Shown here: positions 25,097-35,272 of the stretch, in pieces | How the letters are laid out: the number at the start of each line of letters is the position of its first letter | Position numbering within the stretch: position 1 is the stretch's first letter | Origin: Hydractinia symbiolongicarpus | Lineage: Eukaryota > Cnidaria > Hydrozoa > Anthoathecata > Hydractiniidae | Assembly (NCBI RefSeq): GCF_029227915.1 | Contig: NC_079882.1 | Coordinates: 28,512,001-28,576,000, forward strand | Direction: 5' to 3' | Length of the DNA stretch: 64,000 bases | Notes under the pieces: generated by a model | Seen by the model: only the letters and a program-made list of their open reading frames with translations | Databases searched by the model: none | What the model was told of the DNA's origin: nothing | Translations under genes and position numbers: made by a program

Positions 25097-25435
25097 GAAT
25101 AGTCAAAGTTGAGCATTTATAAAGACGTCATTTTGTACCTGTGTTCAGGTATTTACACTGCACTATACTGGGTTCTTACTGGTGGTATATGTTTTTATCT
25201 AAATAACAACTATAGCTAGCTAAAGGTTGAAAAGCTGGATAAAGGCTTTAGGATGTTCTTATATAGCTATCTGCACTGCACTGTTACTACATCTCGTCAA
25301 ATTTGTAGCCGAGTAGCTATCCTATTACATTTTTACATCTGCACTCTGGCAATTTTTACTCTATGAAAACTTTAATAATTATAAACTAGTAGCTAGGTAT
25401 CTGCTATCTAATACGTCTGATATCCAACAAATAAT
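25097..25435. other. 3' flank of RAG1-like gene 1
   Basis: AT-rich sequence between the left inverted-repeat arm and the stop codon of the gene. Expected 3' UTR; nothing else seen. Confidence 0.4.
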
Positions 25436-28400
25436 TTATTCCTGGACAATTTTCCTTCTTTTAATCACGGGCCTTATTCCCTGTACTTCAGGATGGATGC
25501 GCAAGTGATGTTCCTTCATCATTGAAAGTAACCTTTTGCTGTCTGGCTTCATCATGCAATAGGTACGTCGAAGATTGTTGAACTCAGCATGAATACTTTC
25601 ACCACCCTGCTCGCTATATAGGCCAAGCCCAACACCCCACTTCTCAATAAACCCAACAACATGTTTTTCCAGCAAGTGAAGTTTTGGAGTCACAGGTGCT
25701 TTTGGAAATTTTGTCCGGAAGTACAACATCAAATCCTTGATAGCTTTATCTAATTAGTATGAAACACAAAAATAGTCAATTAAATTTCAGAAAATTAGGA
25801 AATTTTTAGCAGACAGCATACTTCAAAAAACAGGATTTATCAAAACGCTAATTATTAATTTAGTTATTAATTACCTAAGGACGATAACTTTTCTTTGTTG
25901 AATTCTTGACAGGAATTCATTGCGTTGTGGCACATACTATATTTATAGAATAACAACTTGTATTTGGCTGATAATTCCACAGCTCCTTTGTGAATGTTTG
26001 TGCCTGCAAGACCAGGTACATTGTATACCATGAGGGGTATTGCATTACACAATTCTATTATGTTACCAACCTAATAAAAATAATATATTTTTTTTGGCAA
26101 AATATTTTTGAAAAGTTGCTTTTTGTGCAGAAATATTGTAAGTTACCTTGAGCATTTTGTGTACATGGTTACCAATAAACGACTGACCATGGTATGCTTG
26201 CCTCTCCACATTTAACCTTTTCAAGGTTTCGTCAAGCTTTTTTACCAGCATTCCATCCCCCTTTTCAAGTTTAAAGGAGCCATTTTCCAGAGCATCAATC
26301 TCCTTTAACTATCAAGAAAAGTAACTGTTGTTGATTATATAACATATAAAAAATTTAAAGAAAATAACAATATTTTTATGTACTATGTAAAATCCAAATT
26401 GTGCTATCCCTACAAACTTTAGTGTTGCTCACCCTTTCTGCAATTCTGTTATTAAGATACTTTAACCTTGGTTCATATATCATTCTAATCTCAGTCTCGT
26501 TGTCTGGGTCTTTGATAATTGCAGTTTCAATTGCATCATGTACCAGGCCAATTTTCTCCTCACAATCCTCACAAACATATTTTAAATTTTCTATCTTTTG
26601 TCTAGTCTCAACCAGTCTGTCTATATCACCTGTATCTTTTATTTGTTCAGATGCAGCTATTCTAATGTCCAACAAATGACATTCATCTTCCAACATTCTG
26701 AAAAATTTTAGGTATGTCCCCAGGGAAATATGAAGCACTGGAATGGCAACCTAAGGTATACATGCAATTTTTTGTTTGTATGGTTTGGTATCTACAAACA
26801 TATCTGTTTCAAGTACTTATCAGTAAATACTTACTTGGTCAATAGGAATGTTGAACATAACATCATCTATCACATTGTTAAAGTTTTTTGCATTTTTTAT
26901 GTTTCCCCCACTGTCTCTAAACCTTTTAAGGTCATATGCCAAGGATTCCAGTGTCCTTTGTTCAAATTGCCCTAAAACATAAAGTCATTCTCAGTTTTAT
27001 GAATTACTAATAATCCATCAGGTTAGAAAATATTATGCATTCTTCACAGCTATACTAATGACACTACATAGTCATCATTTTTACCTTGATCCTTAACAGG
27101 CTTTTGTATATCTTCCTTTGTAATTGTACAAAATAAACAGCAATGTCGTCCTGTTGATTAAAATTATATTATTATTTTAAAAATATCAAGTGGCCTGTGG
27201 ATAAATACATGGGTTCGTATATTGCCAGGTTTTACAGTTTTTAAAAAAAACAATGTATGGGAAAATTTTTTTAATTTTTGCAAGACCTTGTCAATATGAA
27301 ATTTGGGACATTTTCTCTTACATTGCTTTCTCCTATAAATGTACCTGATGCTCCTGAAATTCCATATGCTGTACAGAGAAAAGCGTAATCTCCAAAAAAA
27401 AATACACGTATATTTCTTCCCCTAAAAGGAAATTAATCTTGTGAAAACAAAACATACACTTACCTACACCTTTTATAATAATGTATAAATTGTAGATGAG
27501 GCTAATTTCAGCCTCAAATGTTCTTATTCAGTGTTCTATGTTTAGGATTGGAACAAATTATATGAAAACGTAATCTCATTGAAAAAAACCATATATACAC
27601 ATGATCTTAGCATTGGACCAAATCTCAACCTAACTATTTGATTTGTTAACCTCTATTTATTTTTAACTACATTTTTTGCCTATTTGTCACTGCCACTTTT
27701 ACTATAAAATACATAAAATAAATGTATATGACATACTGCCATGTTGCTTTTTGAAGAATATCAACTTGTGCCTTGAATTTTAATAATGCAACTTTCAGGT
27801 TTGTTGAAGAATCTTTAGCCTCAAAAGCACTGAAAACAACAGTATTGTCTTTACTGTTTGGTTTTGTGACATTACATGGTTGATAAGACATTTTAAAAGA
27901 GCCACCACCATGGTCACCTCCTATCTTTAGATGGATTTCATCTTTAAAAGCTTGTCTCTCTAGCAGCATGGAATTTCTAAATTGTAACAATTAATAACTT
28001 CGTATTATACAACCAGGTAATTGTTGTTGCTGTTGTTGTTTATGTGCACAGTCAGAATGCATTTAATGTTTTTTGTAAGAAAAACTCACTCAGCCAGTTT
28101 GTCCATATGTTCATAAAAGTGTGTTGGCAAATCATCAACATAACACCAAGGAGCGGGTTGGATTACATATACCCCTTTCTGGTCCTTAGACTCGAAGCGG
28201 AATGGGGCAACTTCAACTTTTAAGTTTTCACCGTACCAATTTTTTGCAACTTGCCTTTGCCTGGCTTGTGAAGCTGGTTGTATGTTGAAAGTCTTCAACC
28301 ACCTGAAATAATAATTTATTTTCTCAACTATTTTTGAAAAAATTTTAGGAACAGATGAAGCATGGAGTTTGTATTACCTAGCCATTGTTTTCATCTTCTC

Positions 28401-29879
28401 CCAGGGCACACCCATATCTGCTTTTAAAGCAACCATTGCTTCAGAAGTTATTGTTGCAGAAGATAATTGTGCTTCCTTCAAAATTGTCTCCCGTTCTGCC
28501 TGAGGAAAGCGCTTTACCAAGGCAGAAGTCTGCCCTAACAAGGAAAATTTTGTCGATCCAGCTGCCGTGAAGATTTGGTCGTGAAGGAATTTTGTTCTTC
28601 TTCTCAAGTGACGGCGACTAACATTTTCTTTAATTCCTTTTGGAGTAGATGTCAAGACTAATGGCTGAAAATAATTATTCTCGTAGATAAATATTGGTAT
28701 ACATAACATAGCTTTTTATAAATGTTTTATTAGAATAATAAGAATATTAGAGTGAGATTTACGTTAAAAACGTTTTTATTTAGATCAATTTTATTCCCAC
28801 CTCTATGAAATACTCTTTTTGTGTAAATCAGTCTAATATTCTTACGAAGCATATTTATGTGTTGTTGTTTATGGAGGTGATTAAATCCGATTCAAAAACC
28901 TAATTTTATTAAAAAAATAAGTAGTAATCAGACTTAGTCACATCCGTATGTAAGCCTTTCCATAAATACATACCCTGGATCCACCTGTCTTGAATTCAAT
29001 GCTTTTAATTGGATTTCTGGAATTGGCAATTTTATGCTGAATAACTTGCACAGCCACATCTTCAATCTCCCTTGGTATTGAATTGTCCAAATTAAAAGTC
29101 TTTTCAAAAAGGGGTGTTAGAGTTGTTTTCGGGAAACAAGATCTTTGATGTTCTAACAATGCCGCTTTTGATTTAAGTGGAAACAGTTTACCACAATGCT
29201 TATCACATGCGACTCGGAGGCATTTAAGCATTTCCACGTGATGTTTCGAAAAACGAATTGTTCCCACCAATGATTCACTGCCGCAAGTGGGGCATTTTGC
29301 TTCCTCTTCAGTTTTCCCTTCAAAATGTTTGACAAGGCATGAAAGGCAGTATGCATGCTGACAGGATAGTAAAACAGGCCGAGAAAGTAGGTTGTGACAC
29401 ATGGGGCACAAACACAAGTTTAAGTGTGCATTGTGTTCCGGCTTAACTGCACCGAGGTCGTAAGCAGGTTCGTTTTCAGGGGTCATGCTTAAAAATTCTT
29501 CAAAGTCTTTTCTCCTCCACAGTTTTTTACCAGCTTTTGGTCTGCCTGATTTAGCTTTGGGTATGGGTTTACCCCCCTTTCTAGAGCTCCCCTCCTTGCA
29601 CACTCGACAGTTATCGGAATGGGGTATCCAGGATATATGCTCGTGCTTTGTTGTTGTAGAGCGATCTCGAATGTTTTTTATACGTGCATAACATTTTGAG
29701 CAAATTTTTGTTGGGTGAACTTCGGCGGAATCTTTCTCCACATTAAGGAATAGGAATCGGTTAAGGTCGTTTATCCTATCGCTCACGTTATAATTGCATT
29801 TCCTTTTGCCAAGGTATTCACCACAAACTCTACAAAGCTTTGCTAAGTGCTGAACGTGCTGTTGCATATTGGCAGCCAT
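25436..29879 (-). CDS. RAG1-like recombinase/transposase gene 1 (11 exons, 971 codons)
   Basis: Exons: 28974-29879, 28378-28664, 28090-28302, 27737-27976, 27345-27421, 27085-27150, 26835-26971, 26433-26750, 26147-26308, 25875-26070, 25436-25749. All are GT/AG and the sum is divisible by 3. The N terminus matches the RAG1 zinc-binding region: C16/C19, HP..C60..C63, then WIPH87..C91..C94. A GRP-containing basic linker (about 100-120) leads to a RING finger (C158, C161, C173, H175, C178, C181, C196, C199) and a C2H2-type finger (C225, C229, H244, C248). The core keeps D490 (GGDHGGGSFK), D560 (FGDYAFL) and E918 (GGESIHAEF), aligned with RAG1 D600/D708/E962, plus zinc ligands C579/C582 and H892/H897. 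I start at ATG 29879, matching gene 2; upstream in-frame codons lack an ATG. It may be an active transposase or a domesticated nuclear DNA-binding protein. No RAG2 partner is visible. Confidence 0.9.
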
Positions 29880-30300
29880 CTTTGTAAACAAAAGTGTTGT
29901 TAATGCGAGCTAGGCCTAAGGAATTCGCTGGATAAGTAGTAGGTGTAGGAAATCGTATGTAACTTTCTCAAAAAAAGTGGCCATCAGTTAAGATTTTCAG
30001 GTCTCGTAGATTATTTCCTAATCTACTTCAGGCATAAATTTCAACACCGTGCTAACCGGCCAGCAGAAGATATAGGCGTTGAACAGTGTTATTTTTCCAG
30101 TCAAAGTGGAGAAGAAAATGTACGAGTTTTTTGATATATTTTTTAATGTTTTTGTTTTAAAGAGGATCAGAATTTGTCATGTATTCCAAAATGCAAAATA
30201 GAAAGTGACAAATTTCTGCAAATTTGAATATTTAAATCAAGTTTTGTTGCTACCTTTATTTTAGCTAGGTAAAAAACTGAAATTTTTGTTCTTGGAAGTT

Positions 30301-30311
30301 TGCGCATGCGT
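30301..30311. promoter_or_regulatory. NRF1-type palindrome upstream of RAG1-like gene 1
   Basis: TGCGCATGCG, close to the NRF1 consensus, about 420 bp upstream of the start codon. The same palindrome lies at a similar distance upstream of gene 2 (58241-58250). Also part of the inverted-repeat arm, with a copy at 24704-24714. Function is inference. Confidence 0.4.
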
Positions 30312-30406
30312 ACTCTGAATGTCCGCTCTTTTAGTCGGGCTGAATGAACGTGCGCCACTCGATATCGTTTGTAGACCATTTTTCGCCACCCTGTAAACTG
30401 TCGGTA

Positions 30407-31296
30407 CTTTAAAGGAAGAAACTTTCGCTGGAAGAAAATTTCGCGATTTAGAGGGTTTGGGAGCCTTTTGGTAGAGCGTTCGCTTCCAGTGCAGGAGGTC
30501 TTGGGTTCAAACCCCGACCGAGTCTTGCTAGAGACTATAACAGTGTGAATCTATCCTTTCTGCTTAGCGTTCAGCATAAGAATAGGATTAATATCTTAGG
30601 CGGTTGTCTAGCTGAGCGATTGCTGTGCTTGCACGACATTGGTAGCTCAAATGGGAGCTTTAAATGCCCTAGGACCCCCTTCGCAGGACCCTTGTTGATA
30701 GCAGTACCAATAGGAACTGAAGAGGCTATCTTGGGTAAATAATAGTAATAATAAGAAGAAGAAAAAGAAAATTTCTTCGAAAGTTTTCTCCCGCGAATCT
30801 TTTTGGAAATTTAGTTCCCAGTAAAGTCTTTCTATGTTAATTCTTTTTAACTACTCTGTAAAAGCAAAACACAAGTATCGTTGCTTTATTATTTTTTTTT
30901 TTAATTAGCTGAGTTTATAGAAATGGCGTTGAGAAGAAAGGCTTAGAAACTAAAACAAAGGTGATAAAGAAGCAGAACAATAATTTTTGTAATTTTTGTC
31001 AACGAAAAAATAATTTTTATTTAAAAGGCTGATGAAATTTCGGAAGATTGCGAAGACATTATAATCATAGACTAAGAATATTATATAGTATTTTTTTTTT
31101 TATAAAATAATTACAACATTCATATCCTTGGTTTTTTTATTGTTTTACATTGTTTTTTATCGGTCCGCGAAAGTTTTTTTCCGTAAAAAAATTCCAAATT
31201 GCTCGTTCGCGAAAGTTTTTTCCCACGAAATGCAAAATTTTCGCGGTTCTTCCGAACCGCGAAACTTTCTTCCAGCGAAAGTTTCTTCCTTTAAAG
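30407..31296. mobile_element. 890-bp MITE-like element with about 40-bp inverted repeats and TA duplication
   Basis: The ends are CTTTAAAGGAAGAAACTTTC followed by GCTGGAAGAAARTTTCGCG, inverted at the other side, and each is flanked by TA (30405-30406 and 31297-31298). The interior shows repeated CGCGAAAGTTT words and contains the SINE at 30455-30765, which must have inserted later. No coding capacity. TA-specific Tc1/mariner-type mobilisation is inferred from the duplication. Confidence 0.8.
30455..30765 (+). mobile_element. tRNA-derived SINE, copy 2 (nested in the 890-bp element)
   Basis: The head is better preserved than in copy 1: an A-box-like TTGGTAGAGCGTTCG is followed about 30 nt later by a B box (GGGTTCAAACCCC). 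The body shares TCTATCCTTTCTGCT, GAATAGGATT, TAGCTGAGCG and TAGCTCAAATGGGAGCTTT with 16645-16905. It ends in AATAATAGTAATAATAAGAAG-type simple sequence. Non-coding, expected Pol III transcript. Confidence 0.82.
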
Positions 31297-31530
31297 TAGC
31301 CACAGGATTGCCCTAAAGGAATTAACTTTTACCGAAATTAATTTTTGCGAGTTTTTGTCAATTTTGCATAAATTAGTCCTGGCGAAAAAAATTTTCTTTT
31401 TGCAAAATATTTCGCGAAATTTTTTCCCGGTCTTTTTCCGACTTACCGACTTGGGTTTTTATTACCAAAAGTGAGTCGATCGGGGGACGCCAACGCAACA
31501 TATTTTTGATGACGGCTCTAGCTACCTCCA

Positions 31531-31870
31531 GGGGGTAGGATTTTTAAGCAGTGTTCAAATGATGAGTCCAGCATGGAAATTGATCTAGCTAGCTATCAAC
31601 ATTATCAACAGTATTTTTCACAGCTATGTAATGCAAGAATGTATAAAGTTAAGCCTTTCTATGGTCGCCACCATGACAGTTTGATTGCTCAAGCCTGGCT
31701 TTTAAGTACAGCTTCACAATTAATTTTTCTTAGGTTCTATTCGTTTATTATAAAGTTTGTGCTACTTCGAATCTGTACTTCTTAAGTAGTTTGTTTACAC
31801 GAAATCGAGTAGCACAGCACGAAAGGCAAGATTTCGCTAAGAAAAAAATCTTTTTTATTCACGCCTGGTG
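31531..31870. other. Spacer between mobile elements, no gene seen
   Basis: Contains CTAGCTAGCTA words common in this genome. The 70-codon frame at 31573-31785 has no family resemblance. Confidence 0.4.
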
Positions 31871-31875
31871 GACTA

Positions 31876-31898
31876 AGAGCCGCCCTTATGGGGCGGCA
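31876..31898. repeat. GC hairpin
   Basis: GCCGCCC-TTAT-GGGGCGGC-type stem just outside the TTAA element that starts at 31904. The first of a row of four stems extending to about 31985. Confidence 0.6.
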
Positions 31899-31903
31899 AT
31901 TAA

Positions 31904-32994
31904 AGGAGAGGCGAACAGCCGTGTGGCACGGCTGCTGATTGAAATTTCATGATGCCTGAGATAATTTCAAAGACCAGATCCGCTGGTCTGGAAAATCCCG
32001 TAAAATCTTGACAATTGTTTAGCTTTTGTAATATTAATTAGCATCAAAAGGTTTTGCCAAAAGATATGCTGTTTTTACATTAAGTGGGTTAGTAAATTAA
32101 AGCTGTTTATTTAAAAAAGGTGAGTTTGTGGCTTAAAACTTTGCAGCACAACAACTCGTTATTATATTCACATTATACCCTGAAAATCTCTTCATTAGAA
32201 ATTTATTAAAAAATACCAGTTTTTACTTTTATCCTTGAATGCTGAATCATTCATTTTATAACTCAGTATTTTCACACATTTCACACAGAAACAATAATAG
32301 ATCTTTCTCTACATTGATGGCCACGCTTCGATGATCACACTGTTTTATAAAAAATAATACAAAAGTTAAAGATCAAAATGGAAAATATGCTATTAGTTGA
32401 ATAACACGACGAAAATATTTTTATTTTCATTACTAAACTTAGTAATTCATGAGTAAAGGTAAAGAAAATAAAGATTTGTAAACAAAGCTGAAACTGCCAT
32501 ATTGCACGTTCGATTTGTTGTTAAAAGTTTACGGTCTGTGTATTTATCAAATTTGGCGCCATCTCATCACAACAAACTTCATCGTTCGAAATTGGATGTA
32601 TATTGTGAAAAACGGAATCAAAATACGAAAAGAATGTTATTATTGGCCGTAGAAGATGTTTATAAAGTTCCAAGAAGTATTAACGAAGGTTATAAAATGT
32701 ATGTAACGATTGTATGTAAAATATTCTTGGCTATCTTGAGTTAAAGGTATTATTTTTAATGTTTATTCGTAAGTACATCTCAAACTTGCTTCTTTTCTAC
32801 CTACATAGCTATAAAAAATTTGTAAAAATGTTGCTAGGAAGAAATATGGATATTTATTTATGAAACATTGTTATTTGTGTGTCGTTATAGTAGTTATTTT
32901 ATTAGATTTTGGGTTAGACGTTCCTTAATTTTTACCACCTTACCTAAAATTTATTTTGTGGCTGCCACAAAAAAGTTTTTTGTTCGCCTCTCCT
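31904..32994. mobile_element. 1.09 kb non-autonomous element with TTAA target duplication
   Basis: The ends are AGGAGAGGCGAACA and its exact inverse TGTTCGCCTCTCCT, bordered by TTAA at 31900-31903 and 32995-32998. Subterminal hairpins follow on both sides: CAGCCGTG-TGG-CACGGCTG near the left end and TTTTGTGG-CTG-CCACAAAA near the right. The interior is AT-rich. An 80-codon frame (32502-32744) does not look like a transposase. It shares the TTAA preference but not the terminal sequence of the element at 14623-16272. Confidence 0.8.
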
Positions 32995-32998
32995 TTAA

Positions 32999-33125
32999 AG
33001 AGATTCTCTAATCTTTAATAATAGCCATTTTACCCCTTGTGAGTTCTGCCTTCTTACCTACGCAAAAGTAGTAGTAGTAGGGGATGACCATAAGTACTTT
33101 AGCGCTCCTTCGACACTTTCACCCG
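32999..33125. other. Spacer between the TTAA element and the Polinton-like element
   Basis: Includes a short AGT microsatellite (about 33068-33080). No gene. Confidence 0.4.
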
Positions 33126-33894
33126 GTCAAACCCCACATCAAAAACACTCCCTCAACACCCCCCCCCAAAAAAAACTGTGACGTCATCAACACCCCCCAC
33201 CACCCCCCGCTCACGCGCATGCGCATCCACCAAAACTAATGACGTTATCGATATCACAAATCATGTAATCCTCACACGAAAATATACTGACATTGCAAAA
33301 AAAACGACGGCATCGACCGATATTGCTGAGTCATTAAAAATCAACGCATGTGCAGTAAAACTCGGCATATTGACCACCCCTCAAGGTTGAATTGTGTACG
33401 TAAGGAGAAGATGAGATGGAGGAAAGAAAGGTGGAAAAAATTGGTTGAGGAGGATTCCCCGGCGATCAGGTATGTACCAGATCAATTCAAGACGCAGGAC
33501 ATGTGCAACGAAGCTGTTGAGGAGAATTCATGGATATTCAAGTATATCCCGGACAGGTTCAAGACACAAGGCATGTTAAGCAAGGCTGTTGGAGTGTATC
33601 CTGGGATGCTCATGCATGTACCGGATCAACTCAAGGCACAAGACATTTGCAGCAAGGCTGTTGGAGGGTATCCCGACATGTTGGAGTATGTGCTTGACCA
33701 GTTCAAGACACAAGACATGTGCAACGGGGCAGTTGAAAAGTATCCCTTTATGCTCATGCATGTACCAGATCAATTCAAGACGCAGGACATGTGCAACGAA
33801 GCTGTTGAGGAGAATTCCTTTGCGCTCAGCGATGTACCGGACTGGCTTGTCACCCGGGACATGTGCCTCAGGGTTTCCGAAGCGTGAGCCTGAG
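33126..33894 (+). repeat. Left terminal inverted repeat of the Polinton-like element
   Basis: Matches 43743-44499 inverted, with a few per cent mismatch by eye, a C/A-tract length difference near 33160, and one extra base at about 33882 that shortens the encoded protein. It includes a GCGCATGCGC palindrome near 33213 and the start of the repeat-protein gene. Confidence 0.88.
33348..33887 (+). CDS. TIR-encoded repeat protein (DUF4116-like repeats), left copy
   Basis: Encodes 179 residues. After a basic N terminus (RKERWKKLVEED) come six repeats of about 24 residues of the form YVPDQFKTQDMCNEAVEENS, resembling DUF4116-type repeats found in viral and algal proteins. The gene lies inside the terminal repeat, so the element carries two copies facing inward. 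This copy ends early: relative to the right copy one extra base just after CLRVSE brings a stop into frame, removing the conserved C-terminal part. Function unknown. Helical-repeat scaffolding or protein binding is a reasonable guess. Confidence 0.7.
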   Translation: MCSKTRHIDHPSRLNCVRKEKMRWRKERWKKLVEEDSPAIRYVPDQFKTQDMCNEAVEENSWIFKYIPDRFKTQGMLSKAVGVYPGMLMHVPDQLKAQDICSKAVGGYPDMLEYVLDQFKTQDMCNGAVEKYPFMLMHVPDQFKTQDMCNEAVEENSFALSDVPDWLVTRDMCLRVSEA

Positions 33895-33993
33895 GCACGA
33901 GATGATGAAGAAGAGTAAAGAAGAGTATTTTTGTATGTCTCGCAATATACAAGAAATGACTGAAGTTCAGACACAAGAAGAGAGAGTTATCAC

Positions 33994-34350
33994 GTGTCCA
34001 GTATCACGCATCCGGGAAGAGTTGCGCAAGGTCACAAGTTGGCGGCACTGTTAAAGAAGAGGAAGGAGGAACTGAAACAACAAGAGAGCACTGTAGAATC
34101 TACAGTCAAAACCTCTTCCGGTGCAAGTTCTAGGGTTTCTTCTCTACAGTTAGGTGGTGTATACCTTGGTGGAGGCCTTGTTGCCGTACTCGCCTGTGTA
34201 GGAGTTGGGGTCTATTACGTTTTCCCACGTAAGCAGAAGGGTGAAAAAGAGCAGCCTGGTGAGCATCGCCCAGCGCACCAGCAACGCGAACAGCGTCAGT
34301 CCACGCGACAGCCCACGCCTCAGAAGATTGACATTTTCAAGATGAAATAG
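33994..34350 (+). CDS. Small single-pass membrane protein, function unknown
   Basis: Encodes 118 residues: a Lys/Glu/Ser-rich N-terminal segment, one strongly hydrophobic helix (about residues 53-76, GVYLGGGLVAVLACVGVGVYY), then a basic Gln/Arg-rich tail. The frame is intact and the next frame begins 10 nt after its stop, as expected for compact viral-type gene packing. No family recognised. A virion membrane or entry role is possible but not shown. Confidence 0.55.
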   Translation: MSSITHPGRVAQGHKLAALLKKRKEELKQQESTVESTVKTSSGASSRVSSLQLGGVYLGGGLVAVLACVGVGVYYVFPRKQKGEKEQPGEHRPAHQQREQRQSTRQPTPQKIDIFKMK

Positions 34351-34360
34351 CCCTTAATAA

Positions 34361-34651
34361 ATGAGCAGCAAAGAGTATCAGAAAGAAGTCGTTGATTCCT
34401 TGTGGGAATCTGTCAGACTGGTATCGTATACTATTGTTTTAGCACTAGGCGCAAAAAAGACGCTGAGAGTTTCTAGACCAGGAGCCAAGATGGACCTGGA
34501 GGACGGTTTAAAGCTTGCTGGCTATATGACGGAACCGATATTATTCGACGATTATGCGATAAAACAAGGTTGGTATAAATTCCTTAATGCCTCCGAAATA
34601 ACTGTCCAGCGAAAAAGCCGTGTTTGTTGCAGAGGGCAAACACGGTCCTGA
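34361..34651 (+). CDS. Small membrane-associated protein next to the ATPase
   Basis: Encodes 96 residues with a hydrophobic stretch (about 20-30, LVSYTIVLALGA) and the pattern DDYAIKQGWYKF near residue 65. It resembles an uncharacterised small protein I associate with animal Polinton-like elements; this is from memory and unverified. Its last codons overlap the perfect hairpin at 34618-34645, suggesting that the original stop codon was earlier or that the end has been altered. Confidence 0.5.
   Translation: MSSKEYQKEVVDSLWESVRLVSYTIVLALGAKKTLRVSRPGAKMDLEDGLKLAGYMTEPILFDDYAIKQGWYKFLNASEITVQRKSRVCCRGQTRS
34618..34645. terminator. Hairpin at the 3' end of the gene upstream of the ATPase
   Basis: CCGTGTTTG pairs perfectly with CAAACACGG (9 bp) across a 10-nt loop. 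Position at a gene 3' end matches the other stems in this element. Terminator function is inference. Confidence 0.5.
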
Positions 34652-34670
34652 ATAAATAACTCTAGACGTA

Positions 34671-35233
34671 GTGAAGGATCAGCATACAGCAATCTTCAGT
34701 GGGCCGACAAGCTGCGCCAAGACCCAGCGGGTCCTTGACCTCCTGGAGAACAAGTACAAGGGTCACTGGTACAACATAGTCATTCTATGTCTGACCATTC
34801 GCTGGAACAAAACCTACCTCGATAGATCCTCGCTGTGGAAAGATGACTACGTCTTTCTCATAGAGCCCAAGGACTAGCTGTTCGACTTCATCAAAAAATT
34901 CTCGGAGCTCTTGGCGGGTAAGGAGACCCTCTTTATCGTTGACGACATGATCGCCGACAACCCCTGCTCGAGCTCACCATCAGTTATAGGCACAAAAAGC
35001 ACAGTCTCTGGTTACTCACTCAAAGCTACACGGCCATCCCGAAGAATCTGAGAAGGCAGAAGAAGTAGCTAATCATGTGGTACCCCCACGAGGTGCAGGA
35101 TATAAAATTGATCAACGATGAAACGAACATGATCAGTGACTGGGAGGCTATCAAGGCCGAGCTCATAAAGTCCAAACATACTTGCCTTTACATTAGATTA
35201 GAGCACCCTAGAATCTGGAGGATTCTCGATTGA
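34671..35233 (+). pseudogene. FtsK/HerA-type genome-packaging ATPase (A32-like), broken
   Basis: Walker A region reads FSGPTSCAKT, where the family has Gly before KT, so even the P loop is altered. Walker B is visible as TLFIVDDM (about 34930-34950), and a sensor-type LLTQSY lies downstream. An in-frame stop at about 34875, a frameshift or deletion just after Walker B (about 34968) and a second stop near 35066 interrupt the gene. No ATG precedes the P loop in frame. The family pumps viral DNA into capsids. Stop at 35231-35233, followed by a hairpin shared with the converging Fic gene. Confidence 0.8.
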
Positions 35234-35240
35234 ATAACTA

Positions 35241-35263
35241 CGGGTGGATCGCTGATCCACCCG
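35241..35263. terminator. Perfect hairpin between convergent ATPase and Fic genes
   Basis: CGGGTGGATC-GCT-GATCCACCCG, a 10-bp stem with a 3-nt loop, 8 nt after the ATPase stop and 10 nt after the Fic stop on the other strand. Well placed to end both transcripts. Function inferred by analogy with hairpin-dependent 3' ends of giant viruses and virophages. Confidence 0.6.
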
Positions 35264-35272
35264 TTTAGCTCC

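Larger units (their letters stand above)
29960..31530. repeat. Right arm of imperfect inverted repeat around RAG1-like gene 1
   Basis: Partner of 24528-25096, starting about 80 bp upstream of the start codon. Its outermost block reads, inverted, CATCAAAAATATGTTGCGTT at about 31495-31514. The arm is expanded by the 890-bp element at 30407-31296. No convincing 5-bp target duplication was found at either edge, so the exact termini are undecided. Confidence 0.55.

Noticed and set aside
24528-31530. RSS-like CACAGTG heptamer with nonamer at the RAG1-like inverted-repeat ends
   Set aside because: No heptamer/nonamer pair with 12 or 23 spacing was found at the outer edges.
32502-32744. 80-codon frame inside the 1.09 kb TTAA element
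   Set aside because: No transposase motif or recognisable domain. The element looks non-autonomous.
33576-33974. Minus-strand and alternative plus-strand frames across the TIR repeat protein
   Set aside because: The 72-nt coding repeats keep several frames open. Only the frame with the VPDQFKTQDMC pattern matches a protein family.
34618-34645. Considered a riboswitch or tRNA-like element
   Set aside because: Only a single stem-loop without further conserved structure. Position at a gene end favours a 3'-end hairpin.
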